From the NCBI GenBank assembly GCA_011525445.1, contig WTGE01000128.1, positions 1-35,723 on the forward strand: a stretch of DNA of 35,723 bases, written 5' to 3'. This stretch comes from Synechococcus sp. CO36386bin_37 (GTDB lineage Bacteria > Cyanobacteriota > Cyanobacteriia > PCC-6307 > Cyanobiaceae). The notes under the pieces were generated by a model, which had not been told where the DNA came from, searched no databases, and saw only the letters and a program-made list of their open reading frames with translations. A program made the translations under genes and the position numbers. Positions 14,972-23,267 of this stretch are shown piece after piece. Within the stretch, counting starts at the first letter, position 1. Each line of letters opens with the position of its first letter.

Positions 14972-17200
14972 ATGGCAGATCAATCCACAACAATTCGCAG
15001 TCAATGTCCCTACTGCGGTGTGGGGTGTGGCCTGGATCTCCAACCACCTGCAAAAAAAGGATCGGCCGTTCGCAAAGATTCTGATGGAACACCAATGTGG
15101 AGCGCACGCGGTGATCGACACCATCCATCGAGTCTTGGCCAGGTCTGCATCAAAGGAGCAACAATCGGCGAAGCCTTGTCAAAAGGGCGTCTGAGTCAAC
15201 CGCTTGGTCGTACCGACCTTGATCAGGATTTTGAACCGATCAGCTGGGACGATGCCCTCGAACGCATCACCAAACAAATTCAAATAAACCTTGCATCCAA
15301 GGGACCAGGATCCATAGCGATGTATGGCTCGGGACAATTTCACACTGAGGATTACTACATCGCACAAAAGCTCTTAAAAGGGGCCATAGGTACAAACAAT
15401 TTCGACGCCAATTCGAGACTCTGCATGAGTTCAGCTGTTGCGGGTTATACCCGCAGCTTGGGTTCAGACGGCCCCCCCTGTTGCTACGAAGATCTCGACC
15501 GTTGCTCGGTGGCCTTTCTCATCGGAACCAATCTCGCCGAGTGCCATCCAGTCCTTTTTCAACGGTTACTCAAGCGCAAGAAAAAACGCCCCAATAGCGT
15601 CACCATCGTGGTGGTTGATCCACGTCATACTGAGACAGCAAAAGCAGCCGATATTCACTTAGCAGTTGCGCCTGGAAGTGACTTAGCCCTTCTTCATGGC
15701 ATCGCACATCTGGTGATGCGTGAGAATGGACAGAATCAATCGTTCATTGATAAACACACCGATCATTACGACTCTTTTTTTGATGTTTTTGCCCGTTGGA
15801 CTCCGAGACGAGTTGCATTGTTTTGCGGAATCCCAGAAAAACGTCTAAGGGAGGTGGCACAACTCTTTCATCGTCGCGAATCAGTTCTCAGCCTCTGGTC
15901 CATGGGCGTGAATCAACGTCGAGAAGGTACTGCCGTTGTTGGTGGCATCATCAATCTGCACCTGCTCACGGGCCAAATTGGCCGAGAGGGTGCTGGACCC
16001 TTTTCACTCACAGGACAACCCAACGCAATGGGAGGGAGGGAAGCCGGCGGCCTCTCCCATCTGCTCCCTGGATATCGCCTCGTCACAAATCCTGAGCACC
16101 GCGCTCAAATCGAACAAGCCTGGAGAATCCCCACAGGCACCATCTCACCCAACCCCGGACTAACGGCCTGGCAGCAAGTGGAGGCAATGGAACGGGATGA
16201 GCTCGGTCTGTGGTGGGTGGCTGCAACCAATCCACTGGTCAGCATGCCAAACCTTGAGAGGGTCAAAGCAGCCATCAAACGCTGTCCAATGGTCGTTGTC
16301 AGCGAAGCGTATGCCGACACCGAAACATCCCATTACGCCCACATTCTCCTTCCAGCGGCGCAATGGAGTGAAAAAGCGGGAACCATGACCAACTCGGAGA
16401 GACGAGTGACCTTTTGCCCGGCTTTTCGTCCATCGCATCGTGAAAGCCGTCCTGATTGGCAAGTGTTTGCTGAAATCGGCCAGCGTCTTGGTTTTCAATC
16501 GCAGTTTTCCTATAAGTCTGCAAAAGAGGTGTATGCGGAGTTCACCGCTGTCACTCAGAAACAACTGTGTGATGTTTCCGGTTTGAGCCATGATTTTTTA
16601 GCCGAACATGGCCCACAACAATGGCCATTCCCAAAAAACAGTCCTGCGTCTCAGCTCTCAAAACGGCTTTACGGCAACCATAGATTCCAGACTGCCAACG
16701 GTCGAGCCAAATTCACCACAGATCAACCGCTTGGCCTCGCTGAACCACCCTGCGACGCCTACCCACTGATTCTCACTATTGGACGTTATCTCGGTCAGTG
16801 GCACACGATGACCAGAACTGGGCAGATCGAGCGTCTTTCAACCATGCACCCAGAACCTCTCCTGGAGATTCACCCCAAAGATGCTGATCAATTCGGGGTC
16901 ACGCATGGTGAGTTAGCAGCGGTGAGCTCCCGGCGAGGTCAGCTCACCGCTCGCGTGAAAGTCACTGACAAGATCAGACGAAGCACAGTTTTTCTGCCGA
17001 TGCACTGGGGTTTCACACAAGATCAAGCCTGTGAAGTGAATGCTCTGATGCATGATCAAGCTTGCCCCATATCCAAACAACCAGAATTGAAAGCGAGTGC
17101 TGTGATCGTGGGGCCAGCCTCTTCTGTTCTCAAACCTAAAGAACAACAAGCTGGACAACTGGAAACCCTACGACGCTTGATCAACCCAGTATTTCGCTGA
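14972..17200 (+). CDS. narB: Ferredoxin-nitrate reductase
   Basis: A 742-aa Mo-bisMGD oxidoreductase that reduces nitrate to nitrite using reduced ferredoxin. The N-terminal 4Fe-4S site is QCPYCGVGCGL plus GQVCIKG (Cys12, Cys15, Cys19, Cys59). Cys151 in NSRLCMSSAVAGY is the expected molybdenum ligand. The C-terminal region carries the molydopterin dinucleotide-binding domain. The length matches the cyanobacterial NarB family (about 730 aa). There is no signal peptide, so it is cytoplasmic. It follows nrtP and overlaps the convergent nitrate reductase associated gene by 20 bp. Cofactor comes from the moa/mob/moe genes around it. Confidence 0.96.
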   Translation: MADQSTTIRSQCPYCGVGCGLDLQPPAKKGSAVRKDSDGTPMWSARGDRHHPSSLGQVCIKGATIGEALSKGRLSQPLGRTDLDQDFEPISWDDALERITKQIQINLASKGPGSIAMYGSGQFHTEDYYIAQKLLKGAIGTNNFDANSRLCMSSAVAGYTRSLGSDGPPCCYEDLDRCSVAFLIGTNLAECHPVLFQRLLKRKKKRPNSVTIVVVDPRHTETAKAADIHLAVAPGSDLALLHGIAHLVMRENGQNQSFIDKHTDHYDSFFDVFARWTPRRVALFCGIPEKRLREVAQLFHRRESVLSLWSMGVNQRREGTAVVGGIINLHLLTGQIGREGAGPFSLTGQPNAMGGREAGGLSHLLPGYRLVTNPEHRAQIEQAWRIPTGTISPNPGLTAWQQVEAMERDELGLWWVAATNPLVSMPNLERVKAAIKRCPMVVVSEAYADTETSHYAHILLPAAQWSEKAGTMTNSERRVTFCPAFRPSHRESRPDWQVFAEIGQRLGFQSQFSYKSAKEVYAEFTAVTQKQLCDVSGLSHDFLAEHGPQQWPFPKNSPASQLSKRLYGNHRFQTANGRAKFTTDQPLGLAEPPCDAYPLILTIGRYLGQWHTMTRTGQIERLSTMHPEPLLEIHPKDADQFGVTHGELAAVSSRRGQLTARVKVTDKIRRSTVFLPMHWGFTQDQACEVNALMHDQACPISKQPELKASAVIVGPASSVLKPKEQQAGQLETLRRLINPVFR

Positions 17201-17636
17201 ACGCAGCACCCAGGTTGTGATGGTCATGGCCAGGCCGGGCCAGCTTGAACAGAGCAAAGCGCTCAAGCTCCATGAGCGCAGCCCATTGAGCAAGGTTGAA
17301 CGCGACTGATCGTTCGATGGCTGCCTGTTGAACAGAACCAGGCAGAACATCAAGGTTCTGCCAAGGCTCATTGGTGGCAATCGGCAAATCTTTGACCATT
17401 CCAGCCTCCATCCCTCGAGTCAGCGCATACAGATGGGAACGCATGCCAGTCAAAGCCGGAGTTTGATCGGGCCAATCCACCAGATCTTGACGCTGGGCCT
17501 GAGTAAACGCCAACCAGTGAGACAGCTTGAGTTTGATCCCGATGAGATCAAGCTTTCGACGCACACACAAAGGAATACAACGCCAATTCCCCACAAAATC
17601 CTGTTCAAAAACAAAGCAATGACTGGCCTGGTCCAT
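17181..17636 (-). CDS. Nitrate reductase associated protein (TIGR02664 type)
   Basis: A 151-aa soluble protein that resembles the cyanobacterial 'nitrate reductase associated' family, found almost only beside narB. FEQDFVGNWRCIPLCVRRKL followed by LIGIKLKLSHW is the signature I recognise. Its role is not established; it may help NarB assembly or activity. I chose ATG at 17636, which has an AGGTG ribosome site about 10 nt upstream, over a GTG four codons earlier. It is convergent with narB and its last 20 bases lie inside narB, a tight arrangement that could create antisense overlap at the 3' ends. Confidence 0.8.
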   Translation of the reverse strand: MDQASHCFVFEQDFVGNWRCIPLCVRRKLDLIGIKLKLSHWLAFTQAQRQDLVDWPDQTPALTGMRSHLYALTRGMEAGMVKDLPIATNEPWQNLDVLPGSVQQAAIERSVAFNLAQWAALMELERFALFKLARPGHDHHNLGAAFSEILG

Positions 17637-17758
17637 ACCCTTAATCACCTAAACAGTTCAGTTTGAACTTTTTGAGCAACTCAACAAGAAAATGGTTTCA
17701 ATTGCAACGCCCTAAGTGAACAACAAAAGAGATTATTTCAGCATTACAAACGAAATTT

Positions 17759-17920
17759 GTGAAACTAGCAATTTCCTTAGGCCTCCTGCTTGGTTCGGCC
17801 CATGGCTGGTACACCAGCACTTCCAGTGCTCACTCAGCTCCGGCTTATGGCTTCACGAGTGTGAATTCTCCTGGATCTTTTCAGTCATTTGGTAGCGATT
17901 CACTCAGCGCTTTTCCATAG
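17759..17920 (+). CDS. Small secreted peptide candidate, 53 aa
   Basis: A short ORF starting with GTG: a hydrophobic N-terminus (KLAISLGLLLGSAHG) that looks like a signal peptide, then a Ser/Gly/Phe-rich tail with FQSFGSDSLSAFP. There is no ATG and no clear ribosome site. The signal-like start, coding-like third positions and position directly before another small membrane protein support it. I do not recognise a family. It could be a decaying fragment; confidence is modest. Confidence 0.42.
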   Translation: MKLAISLGLLLGSAHGWYTSTSSAHSAPAYGFTSVNSPGSFQSFGSDSLSAFP

Positions 17921-17947
17921 TGGGTCTACCAGCCCACTTGTCCGACC

Positions 17948-18268
17948 ATGTCCATCAGTGCAGCTTCTACCTCCAGTCGCAGCAACATCTCAGTAGCCAC
18001 GGGCTTTCTAGGGGCATTCATCGTGGGATCGCTAGCTGTGCAGATGGTCCGTAGCCAAACCGGTATCGCTTTGAAAAGCAATCCGAGACCAGTGAACATT
18101 GCACCAGTGATTGCATCTCAAGCCACCCTCTGGGGAGAACTGGGCTCTCGCAGCAACGCAGTTGAGACGTCTGCATCGATTCCTGTCACAAGCACCACTA
18201 AATCCGCTGATATCAAACCTGTTGTGGGATCGGAAGCGACACTTTGGTCAGCGTTTGGCAGTCGCTGA
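17948..18268 (+). CDS. Small membrane-anchored protein with a duplicated ATLW..GSR motif
   Basis: A 106-aa protein I cannot assign. Residues 15-33 form one hydrophobic helix ([18 protein letters not shown]). The rest is polar and Ser/Thr-rich and holds two copies of a 16-residue motif, at 53-68 ([16 protein letters not shown]) and 91-106 ([16 protein letters not shown]), identical at 10 of 16 positions, the second being the exact C-terminus. The ATG at 17948 is the first in the frame. The stop lies 2 nt before moaC, suggesting co-transcription with moaC-moeA. The repeat could be a protein-docking or localisation tag; that is an inference. Confidence 0.65.
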   Translation: MSISAASTSSRSNISVATGFLGAFIVGSLAVQMVRSQTGIALKSNPRPVNIAPVIASQATLWGELGSRSNAVETSASIPVTSTTKSADIKPVVGSEATLWSAFGSR

Positions 18269-18270
18269 CC

Positions 18271-18747
18271 ATGAATGAAGGCATCACCCACCTCAACAGC
18301 TCTGGAGAGGTTCACATGGTTGATGTGGGTGATCGACCTCCCACTCGCCGTGAAGCCGTGACCCGTGGCTTGCTTCAGATGCAGCCCACGACGTTCGACC
18401 AGGTTCAAGCTGGAACAACTCCGAAGGGTGATCTTCTCGCTGTCGCTCGTATCGCTGCGATCCAGGCTGCGAAACGAACTTGGGAGCTCATTCCTCTCTG
18501 TCATCCGATCCCTCTCAACGGAATCGAGGTCACCATTGAGCCAGATGCGACGCTCCCCGGTCTCATCCTGTATTGCGACTGCAGCACAACAAGCAACACA
18601 GGCGTAGAAATGGAAGCGATGACAGCTGCTTCCATCGGCGTCCTGACTCTGTACGACATGCTCAAATCCATCGACCCGGGAATGACTGTGGGGCCGATCG
18701 AACTGATGCAAAAAACAGGAGGTCGAAATGGTGCCTGGATCCGTTGA
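18271..18747 (+). CDS. moaC: Cyclic pyranopterin monophosphate synthase
   Basis: A 158-aa enzyme that acts after MoaA to form cyclic pyranopterin monophosphate. It matches the family length (E. coli 161 aa). [16 protein letters not shown] and the catalytic-lysine region [18 protein letters not shown] are clear signatures, and [16 protein letters not shown] is the central conserved block. The ATG at 18271 is used; the frame opens 9 codons earlier inside the preceding gene. It overlaps moeA by 20 nt. Both serve molybdopterin synthesis for NarB. Confidence 0.95.
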   Translation: MNEGITHLNSSGEVHMVDVGDRPPTRREAVTRGLLQMQPTTFDQVQAGTTPKGDLLAVARIAAIQAAKRTWELIPLCHPIPLNGIEVTIEPDATLPGLILYCDCSTTSNTGVEMEAMTAASIGVLTLYDMLKSIDPGMTVGPIELMQKTGGRNGAWIR

Positions 18748-19990
18748 ACCCTACGGACGCGAAGGACTCCCTCTCGCCCAGGCCAGAGAACAACTCCTCA
18801 AGGCCATCATCCCGATCCAAGAGCCAATCACCGTATCTCTGGATCAAGCCTTGGGATGCGTCAGTGCCTCATGGGTTAACGCCAAGACATCGATTCCAGG
18901 GTTCAGAGCCTCCATCATGGACGGGTTTGCCTTGGGCCAAAGCCATCAGCCAAGCGTGGGCGACCGGTGGTCGATTCAAGGTCGATCTGCACCTGGAGCC
19001 CCCTTCACCTCAGTGCTCAATACGGGTGAAGCGGTGCGCATCATGACTGGCGCACCGATCCCCAGGGGGTCTGACTGGGTTTTGCCTCAAGAAGTCGTTC
19101 AAGTCAACAACCAGAATTTGACCCTGTCGCGTGAAGTTTCTGATCAACCCTGGATTCGTGCCGCAGATGAAGAATGCAGAGCGGGTGATCGGTTAATCGA
19201 CCAAGGTCAACGCCTCACGCCATCCCATCTTGGACGCCTCGCGAGCTGTGGAATTTCCTCTTTAGCAGTGCACCGAAAGCCTCGGATTGGACTTCTAGTT
19301 AGTGGCGATGAGCTCGTCCCAGTTGGTGCAGATCGACCTTCAGGAGCCATCTGGGAAAGCAACAGCATTTTGCTTGAGACAATCCTGAGCAGACTCCATC
19401 AGGTCGTGTACCGCAAACGTGTGGCACCTGATGATCCAAAAGCCTTACGGGAGGCACTGAAACAACTCAGCAACGAATGCGACCTTGTTGTAAGCACAGG
19501 AGGGATTTCAGCCGGAGAGAGTGACTGGATCCGAGCCCTCGTGAATGAACTCGGGCATGTGAGTTTTTGGAAACTCTTTCTCAAACCCGGACGGCCCTTC
19601 GCTTTCGGACATCTAAGGAACCAAGTTGGCAAGGTGCCTTTTTTCGGATTACCGGGAAACCCAGTTGCTGCAGCGATCACGGCCCTGCAACTCCTCTGGC
19701 CAGCTTTACAAATTTTGGAAGGGCAACCAGAGCCTGAATTATTCCCACGCTTCAAAGTCACACTTGCCAACTCGGTCCAGCGCCGCCCAGGTCGGCCTGA
19801 ATTAGTCCGCGCTCGCCTTGAAGTGAATCCGGAAGGAAGGATCCTGGCAAAGGTGAGTCCTTCACAAGCCTCGTCTCGAATCGGCTCGCTGTTGAGTGCA
19901 GATCTACTACTCGAAATTCCTGCGAACGCAGGCTCCTTGGAGAGTGGCGAACACCTTTGGGCGCAACTCTTGCGTCAACGACTTCTTTAA
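18728..19990 (+). CDS. moeA: Molybdopterin molybdenumtransferase
   Basis: A 420-aa protein that inserts molybdate into adenylated molybdopterin. [43 protein letters not shown] and [11 protein letters not shown] are characteristic MoeA motifs in their expected order. The ATG at 18728 is inside the end of moaC, and an AGGAGG ribosome site lies 5 nt upstream, also inside moaC, supporting coupled expression. Its stop codon overlaps the convergent moaE stop by 4 bp. Confidence 0.95.
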   Translation: MVPGSVEPYGREGLPLAQAREQLLKAIIPIQEPITVSLDQALGCVSASWVNAKTSIPGFRASIMDGFALGQSHQPSVGDRWSIQGRSAPGAPFTSVLNTGEAVRIMTGAPIPRGSDWVLPQEVVQVNNQNLTLSREVSDQPWIRAADEECRAGDRLIDQGQRLTPSHLGRLASCGISSLAVHRKPRIGLLVSGDELVPVGADRPSGAIWESNSILLETILSRLHQVVYRKRVAPDDPKALREALKQLSNECDLVVSTGGISAGESDWIRALVNELGHVSFWKLFLKPGRPFAFGHLRNQVGKVPFFGLPGNPVAAAITALQLLWPALQILEGQPEPELFPRFKVTLANSVQRRPGRPELVRARLEVNPEGRILAKVSPSQASSRIGSLLSADLLLEIPANAGSLESGEHLWAQLLRQRLL

Positions 19991-20430
19991 CCCTCCAGCT
20001 CAAGAGGAGTGTTGGCTTCAAGCCAGATCCCCTGACCATCCCTCCATTCTCGTTTCCAAAACGGTGCCTGATGCTTGATCGCTTCCAGCAAAGCCATGCA
20101 ACAACGCTGAGCAGGACCACGCCGATCAGCTTCAACGGCCACAAGCACGATCACCTCCGAGGGCGAGAGACGACCCACTCTGTGCAACACCAGTGCTGAG
20201 GAGGCACCATGTTCCACCAACAAACGCTTGGCCTCCCGTCGAATCATGGCCTCACACATCTGTGGGTAGTGGGTCAGTTCGAGCACATCCAACGGATGTC
20301 CATCCCCTCCGACATCACGGACACGCCCAATGAAGGTGGCGAGTGCCGCGGTCTGCGATGACCAAGCAACCAAATGGCTCCAAGGATCAAACATTTGGCT
20401 GTGAATTTGAATCAAAATCTGGTCTCGCAT
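19987..20430 (-). CDS. moaE: Molybdopterin synthase catalytic subunit
   Basis: A 147-aa MoaE that transfers sulfur from the MoaD C-terminal thiocarboxylate to cyclic pyranopterin monophosphate. Signatures are TFIGRVRDVGGDGH, ALVLHRVGRLSPSEVIVLVAV and FWKREW, the last containing the conserved catalytic lysine. I chose ATG at 20430, with an AGGAGG ribosome site 11 nt upstream. The open frame extends 18 codons further, but those codons overlap moaD and do not look like MoaE. It follows moaD by 7 nt. Confidence 0.93.
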   Translation of the reverse strand: MRDQILIQIHSQMFDPWSHLVAWSSQTAALATFIGRVRDVGGDGHPLDVLELTHYPQMCEAMIRREAKRLLVEHGASSALVLHRVGRLSPSEVIVLVAVEADRRGPAQRCCMALLEAIKHQAPFWKREWRDGQGIWLEANTPLELEG

Positions 20431-20437
20431 CAAAGCT

Positions 20438-20692
20438 TCAACCTCCTGTGAAGGGAGGGAGAAATGCGATTTCATCTCCAGCATGAACCGATTCGAACGG
20501 AGAAACCAACTGCTGATTCACTGCAATCTGCACCGTCAAGGGCCGTGGTCCAAGCTGCAGCTCACTCCAGACATCCTGAGCAGTCACAACCGCTTTGTCG
20601 GGCAACACAATCGATTGCTCGGACCAGCCGGCTTGGTCACGCAACGAGGCAAACAACAACACTTGAATCACCCGCTTCTGAGTTTTCGTCAT
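20438..20692 (-). CDS. moaD: Molybdopterin synthase sulfur carrier subunit
   Basis: An 84-aa ubiquitin-like sulfur carrier. It ends in FLPPFTGG, the Gly-Gly tail that is adenylated and thiocarboxylated. The N-terminal VIQVLLFASLRDQAG and the late GDEIAFLPP are typical. The ATG at 20692 is the first in the frame. It is directly followed by moaE, its partner in the molybdopterin synthase heterotetramer. It is divergent from moaB across only 58 nt. Confidence 0.93.
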   Translation of the reverse strand: MTKTQKRVIQVLLFASLRDQAGWSEQSIVLPDKAVVTAQDVWSELQLGPRPLTVQIAVNQQLVSPFESVHAGDEIAFLPPFTGG

Positions 20693-20750
20693 AGTTGGCT
20701 GCGTTCAGCACTCTTAGGTTTTAGCGTCGGTACAGGCGCATAATTCTGAG

Positions 20751-21284
20751 CTGGCCCTCTCAATTGCTCTTCTTACAATTTCCGATCGACGCACGAGGGC
20801 TGAAGACAGCAGCGGTGATGGACTGGAACAACGCCTAATCGAGGCGGGACATCACTTAAGCGATCGAAAAATGTGCCCTGATGATCGGTACATCATCCGA
20901 TCTGAACTGAGTCAATGGATCGCCAACCCTCGGATCGACGTCGTCATTACAAATGGTGGTACAGGACTGACAGGCCGAGACGGTACTCCGGAAGCCGTCG
21001 CTCCCTTGCTTGACAAGATAATCGACGGTTTCGGCGAGCTGTTTCGAGTTCTCTCTTACGAAAGCATTGGCACAAGCACCCTTCAAAGTCGATGTCTTGC
21101 AGGCGTCGCCAACGGCACCATTGTCTTCGTTCTTCCCGGTTCACTCGATGCAGTTCAAACCGCTTGGGACCGGATCATTGCAAGCCAACTGAACGCCAAC
21201 ACACGTCCCTGCAATCTGGTTCAGCTTCTGCCGCGGCTCAATGAAACAACCTGGAAACCCGTACGCGATGACAGGCCTGGTTGA
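20751..21284 (+). CDS. moaB: Molybdopterin adenylyltransferase-like protein MoaB, non-AUG start
   Basis: A MoaB/Mog family protein that binds or adenylates molybdopterin. [20 protein letters not shown] is the substrate-binding signature, and [20 protein letters not shown] is the expected first strand and loop. The first ATG in frame (20871) would remove this essential 40-residue part, so it cannot be the true start. Between the upstream TAG at 20715 and 20871 the frame contains no ATG, GTG or TTG start at a plausible place. CTG at 20751 gives an N-terminus matching the family; ATT at 20763 is another possibility. The coordinates assume CTG and 177 aa. A single-base error or strain-specific change upstream is the alternative. 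Confidence 0.82.
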   Translation: MALSIALLTISDRRTRAEDSSGDGLEQRLIEAGHHLSDRKMCPDDRYIIRSELSQWIANPRIDVVITNGGTGLTGRDGTPEAVAPLLDKIIDGFGELFRVLSYESIGTSTLQSRCLAGVANGTIVFVLPGSLDAVQTAWDRIIASQLNANTRPCNLVQLLPRLNETTWKPVRDDRPG

Positions 21285-21373
21285 AGACAACAGGACATTC
21301 AGGAGGGCTTATGGATCAACACATCTTGAACAGCCAATGCCAAATCATCGATTCCTACAACCCATCAACACGC

Positions 21374-22162
21374 CTAAAATGGTATTGGCATCGTCACCGG
21401 AGCGGGCTGGGGTGAGCAGGCCATCACCTGATGATTCACGACATTTCCCACAACAACGATCGACGGAGAAACAAAGCGTTCAGAACGCGTCGCAATGGCA
21501 ACCTCACACAAAGGTGCTATCAAGCAGCGCTGGCCAGCAACAGTGCCCTGTTGAATCACAGCAACAGGGGTCTGCGGATCCAGACCACCAGCAATCAATT
21601 CCTCAGCAATCCGCGGAAGATTATGCAGGCCCATGTAAATCACAAGACCATCACTGGCTTTAGCAAGTGCACGCCAATCAACAGAGGGTCGACGTTTATC
21701 GATCTCCTCATGACCGGTCACAAAGGTGACTGAAGATCCAGCACGACGATGCGTAATAGGTATTCCGGCGTAGGCAGGCGCTGCAATGCCAGCCGTGACA
21801 CCAGGAACAACCTCGACTGAAATACCATGGCTAGCTAGATAATCCGCTTCCTCTCCCCCCCGACCAAAAAGGAAGGGATCGCCACCCTTTAAACGTACAA
21901 CTGTTTGGAATCGACGACCTAATTCCACAAGTACCGAGTTGGTACTTGGTTGCGGTACGGAATGATGTCCACGACGTTTTCCGACAAAATGACGTTCGCA
22001 GGTTTCAGGTACGAGATCAAGGACTTCGCACGGGACAAGGGAGTCGTAAACAAGTGCATCGCAACATTGAAGGAGACGATGAGCTTTCAAAGTCAGAAGC
22101 TCAGGATCACCAGGACCTGCACCAACGAGATATACAGTGCCTGTATTGGGTGAATCGATCAC
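21374..22162 (-). CDS. cobA: Uroporphyrinogen-III C-methyltransferase
   Basis: A 262-aa SAM-dependent methyltransferase that makes precorrin-2 from uroporphyrinogen III, the branch point to siroheme and cobalamin. VGAGPGDPELLTLKA, RLKGGDPFLFGRGGEE and GVTAGIAAPAYAGIPITHR are the standard motifs in order. The start is GTG at 22162, overlapping the preceding stop as GTGA. Proximity to nirA, which needs siroheme, suggests supply for nitrite reductase. A perfect 8-bp inverted repeat lies within it at 21928-21948. The last ~15 residues are a proline-rich tail that is not part of the fold. Confidence 0.94.
   Translation of the reverse strand: MIDSPNTGTVYLVGAGPGDPELLTLKAHRLLQCCDALVYDSLVPCEVLDLVPETCERHFVGKRRGHHSVPQPSTNSVLVELGRRFQTVVRLKGGDPFLFGRGGEEADYLASHGISVEVVPGVTAGIAAPAYAGIPITHRRAGSSVTFVTGHEEIDKRRPSVDWRALAKASDGLVIYMGLHNLPRIAEELIAGGLDPQTPVAVIQQGTVAGQRCLIAPLCEVAIATRSERFVSPSIVVVGNVVNHQVMACSPQPAPVTMPIPF
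21928..21948. repeat. Inverted repeat inside cobA
   Basis: CAAGTACC at 21928-21935 is the exact reverse complement of GGTACTTG at 21941-21948, with a 5-nt GAGTT loop. It is within coding sequence, so it may be chance or an mRNA hairpin. No role is known. Confidence 0.4.
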
Positions 22163-22857
22163 GGCAGTTCAGCAAGACAATGAATCAACCCCTGACGCAG
22201 TTCTGAATTTTCAAGAAGAGAGGGAAGGCCACCCACTTGACGGAGAGCTTCCGACATTCGGTTGGGGGCCAGAGAAAAAGGCAAGGGAATCACCTGAGGG
22301 TGATCCCTAGAAAACTGATTCCAGACGTCAAAGGACACCACAGGAAGATCAAAACGATGTTGTAAGGAACTCAAGAAACGACTGGATAAACCTGGTCTAA
22401 GCGGATGATGAACCAGCGCCAAGGAAGGATGCTGAACAGAAAGATTAGTAATCCAGCTCGACATGAGCATCCACCAGCATTCCCATGATCCCAGAAAGGG
22501 AAGAGTGTGAACATTGGAGCCTTCTCGTTGCATGCGATTGCGAATCTGGGGCACATCGTTTCGCACATGACTTCCTGGTAGCAGAAGCAAAGGAACGAGC
22601 CACTGGGTTTGAGATGGCGTCAAAAACTTTGCCGGTGAACGTCGTTCTGCAGTCAGCACCTCAAGGTGCACTGGAGTCCCACGACAATCGGCAACAGCAG
22701 CTGAAAGCCGCTGAAGACAATCCGGAATCCGACCACCGGACCGACCATGAATCACAAGATGAAGACAAGCGCCAGAGCCAGTCTTGCCTTTGTTCCGTAA
22801 CAACGGCCACGGATCTGGACAAGCGTGAGCTGATCTAGTCAAGAGGTCCCACCTCAT
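22159..22857 (-). CDS. CbiX-like sirohydrochlorin chelatase
   Basis: A protein of 232 aa from ATG 22857, in the CbiX/SirB chelatase family, which would insert iron into sirohydrochlorin to finish siroheme. Two likely metal-binding histidines are visible, in HLVIHGRSGG and in LLLLPGSHVRNDVPQIRNRM. Together with cobA, to which it is coupled through GTGA, it could supply siroheme for NirA. The sequence is divergent and has a long C-terminal part with no clear second chelatase motif. The start is uncertain: ATG 22887 would include an NtcA box within the coding sequence, ATG 22857 lies 5 nt from it, and TTG 22803 would best fit the family N-terminus and NtcA activation. Confidence 0.7.
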   Translation of the reverse strand: MRWDLLTRSAHACPDPWPLLRNKGKTGSGACLHLVIHGRSGGRIPDCLQRLSAAVADCRGTPVHLEVLTAERRSPAKFLTPSQTQWLVPLLLLPGSHVRNDVPQIRNRMQREGSNVHTLPFLGSWECWWMLMSSWITNLSVQHPSLALVHHPLRPGLSSRFLSSLQHRFDLPVVSFDVWNQFSRDHPQVIPLPFSLAPNRMSEALRQVGGLPSLLENSELRQGLIHCLAELP

Positions 22858-22861
22858 GCAT

Positions 22862-22875
22862 GTATGACGAATTAC
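22862..22875. promoter_or_regulatory. Perfect NtcA box GTA-N8-TAC
   Basis: GTATGACGAATTAC is an exact match to the palindromic NtcA consensus. It lies between the divergent cbiX-like and 47-aa genes. Class II activation towards the minus strand would place transcription start near 22827, inside the currently plausible ATG-start reading of the cbiX-like gene, which argues for a later start such as TTG 22803. The -10 region on either side is weak. NtcA binding is inferred from the consensus. Confidence 0.65.
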
Positions 22876-22899
22876 CGCAGACGGCATTCTCGCTCTCCA

Positions 22900-23043
22900 A
22901 TGCCAGCAACATCACGCAGCCAACGAACTCCAAAACGCTTTCGCAACGATTTTGAACGGGATCTTGCAGCGATGGCGAGGGTTTGGAGCATGATTCGCCA
23001 TGGTGCTGTTCGCTGGATCGGAGAAATTGGACGGCAGTATTGA
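22900..23043 (+). CDS. Small basic protein, 47 aa, unknown
   Basis: A 47-aa ORF from ATG 22900 to TGA 23043, starting MPATSRSQRTPKRFRNDF and ending RWIGEIGRQY. The first 20 residues are very basic. The remainder (DLAAMARVWSMIRHGAVRWI) could be an amphipathic helix. It begins 24 nt after a perfect NtcA box and lies upstream of nirA, so nitrogen control is possible. Small nitrogen-regulated proteins that bind PII or enzymes exist in cyanobacteria, but I do not recognise this one as any of them. There is no clear ribosome site. Codon composition and a clean ATG-to-stop frame support it. Confidence 0.5.
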   Translation: MPATSRSQRTPKRFRNDFERDLAAMARVWSMIRHGAVRWIGEIGRQY

Positions 23044-23147
23044 ATCGAAATCAATATCACAGAAAGAGGCAGATCTCAAGAGGCAAAAGATCCATTCCGG
23101 ATGTTGTATCCGATGCGACAAAACAAAGAAGCCTTGCTTCTGATTTG

Positions 23148-23190
23148 GTTTGATTAGATACCGAAAAGGTCTCTGGCTGATCGCTATAAA
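23148..23190 (+). promoter_or_regulatory. NtcA-dependent promoter of nirA
   Basis: GTTTGATTAGATAC at 23148-23161 is GTT-N8-TAC, one mismatch from the NtcA consensus. TATAAA at 23185-23190 follows 23 nt later, matching the class II NtcA layout. Transcription would begin near 23197, giving a leader of about 70 nt. Just at that start, CAGCAC (23199-23204) can pair with GTGCTG (23218-23223). The rest of the 23044-23267 spacer shows nothing else. Confidence 0.7.
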
Positions 23191-23267
23191 ACATTTCTCA
23201 GCACGCTTTCTTCTGATGTGCTGGAAATTTCGCCTTCTGACGAATTCCCGTATTAAGAATCAGCGCT

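Noticed and set aside
23105..23118. GTATCCGATGCGAC as a second nirA NtcA box
   Set aside because: One mismatch, but it lacks a well-spaced -10; the site at 23148 fits much better.
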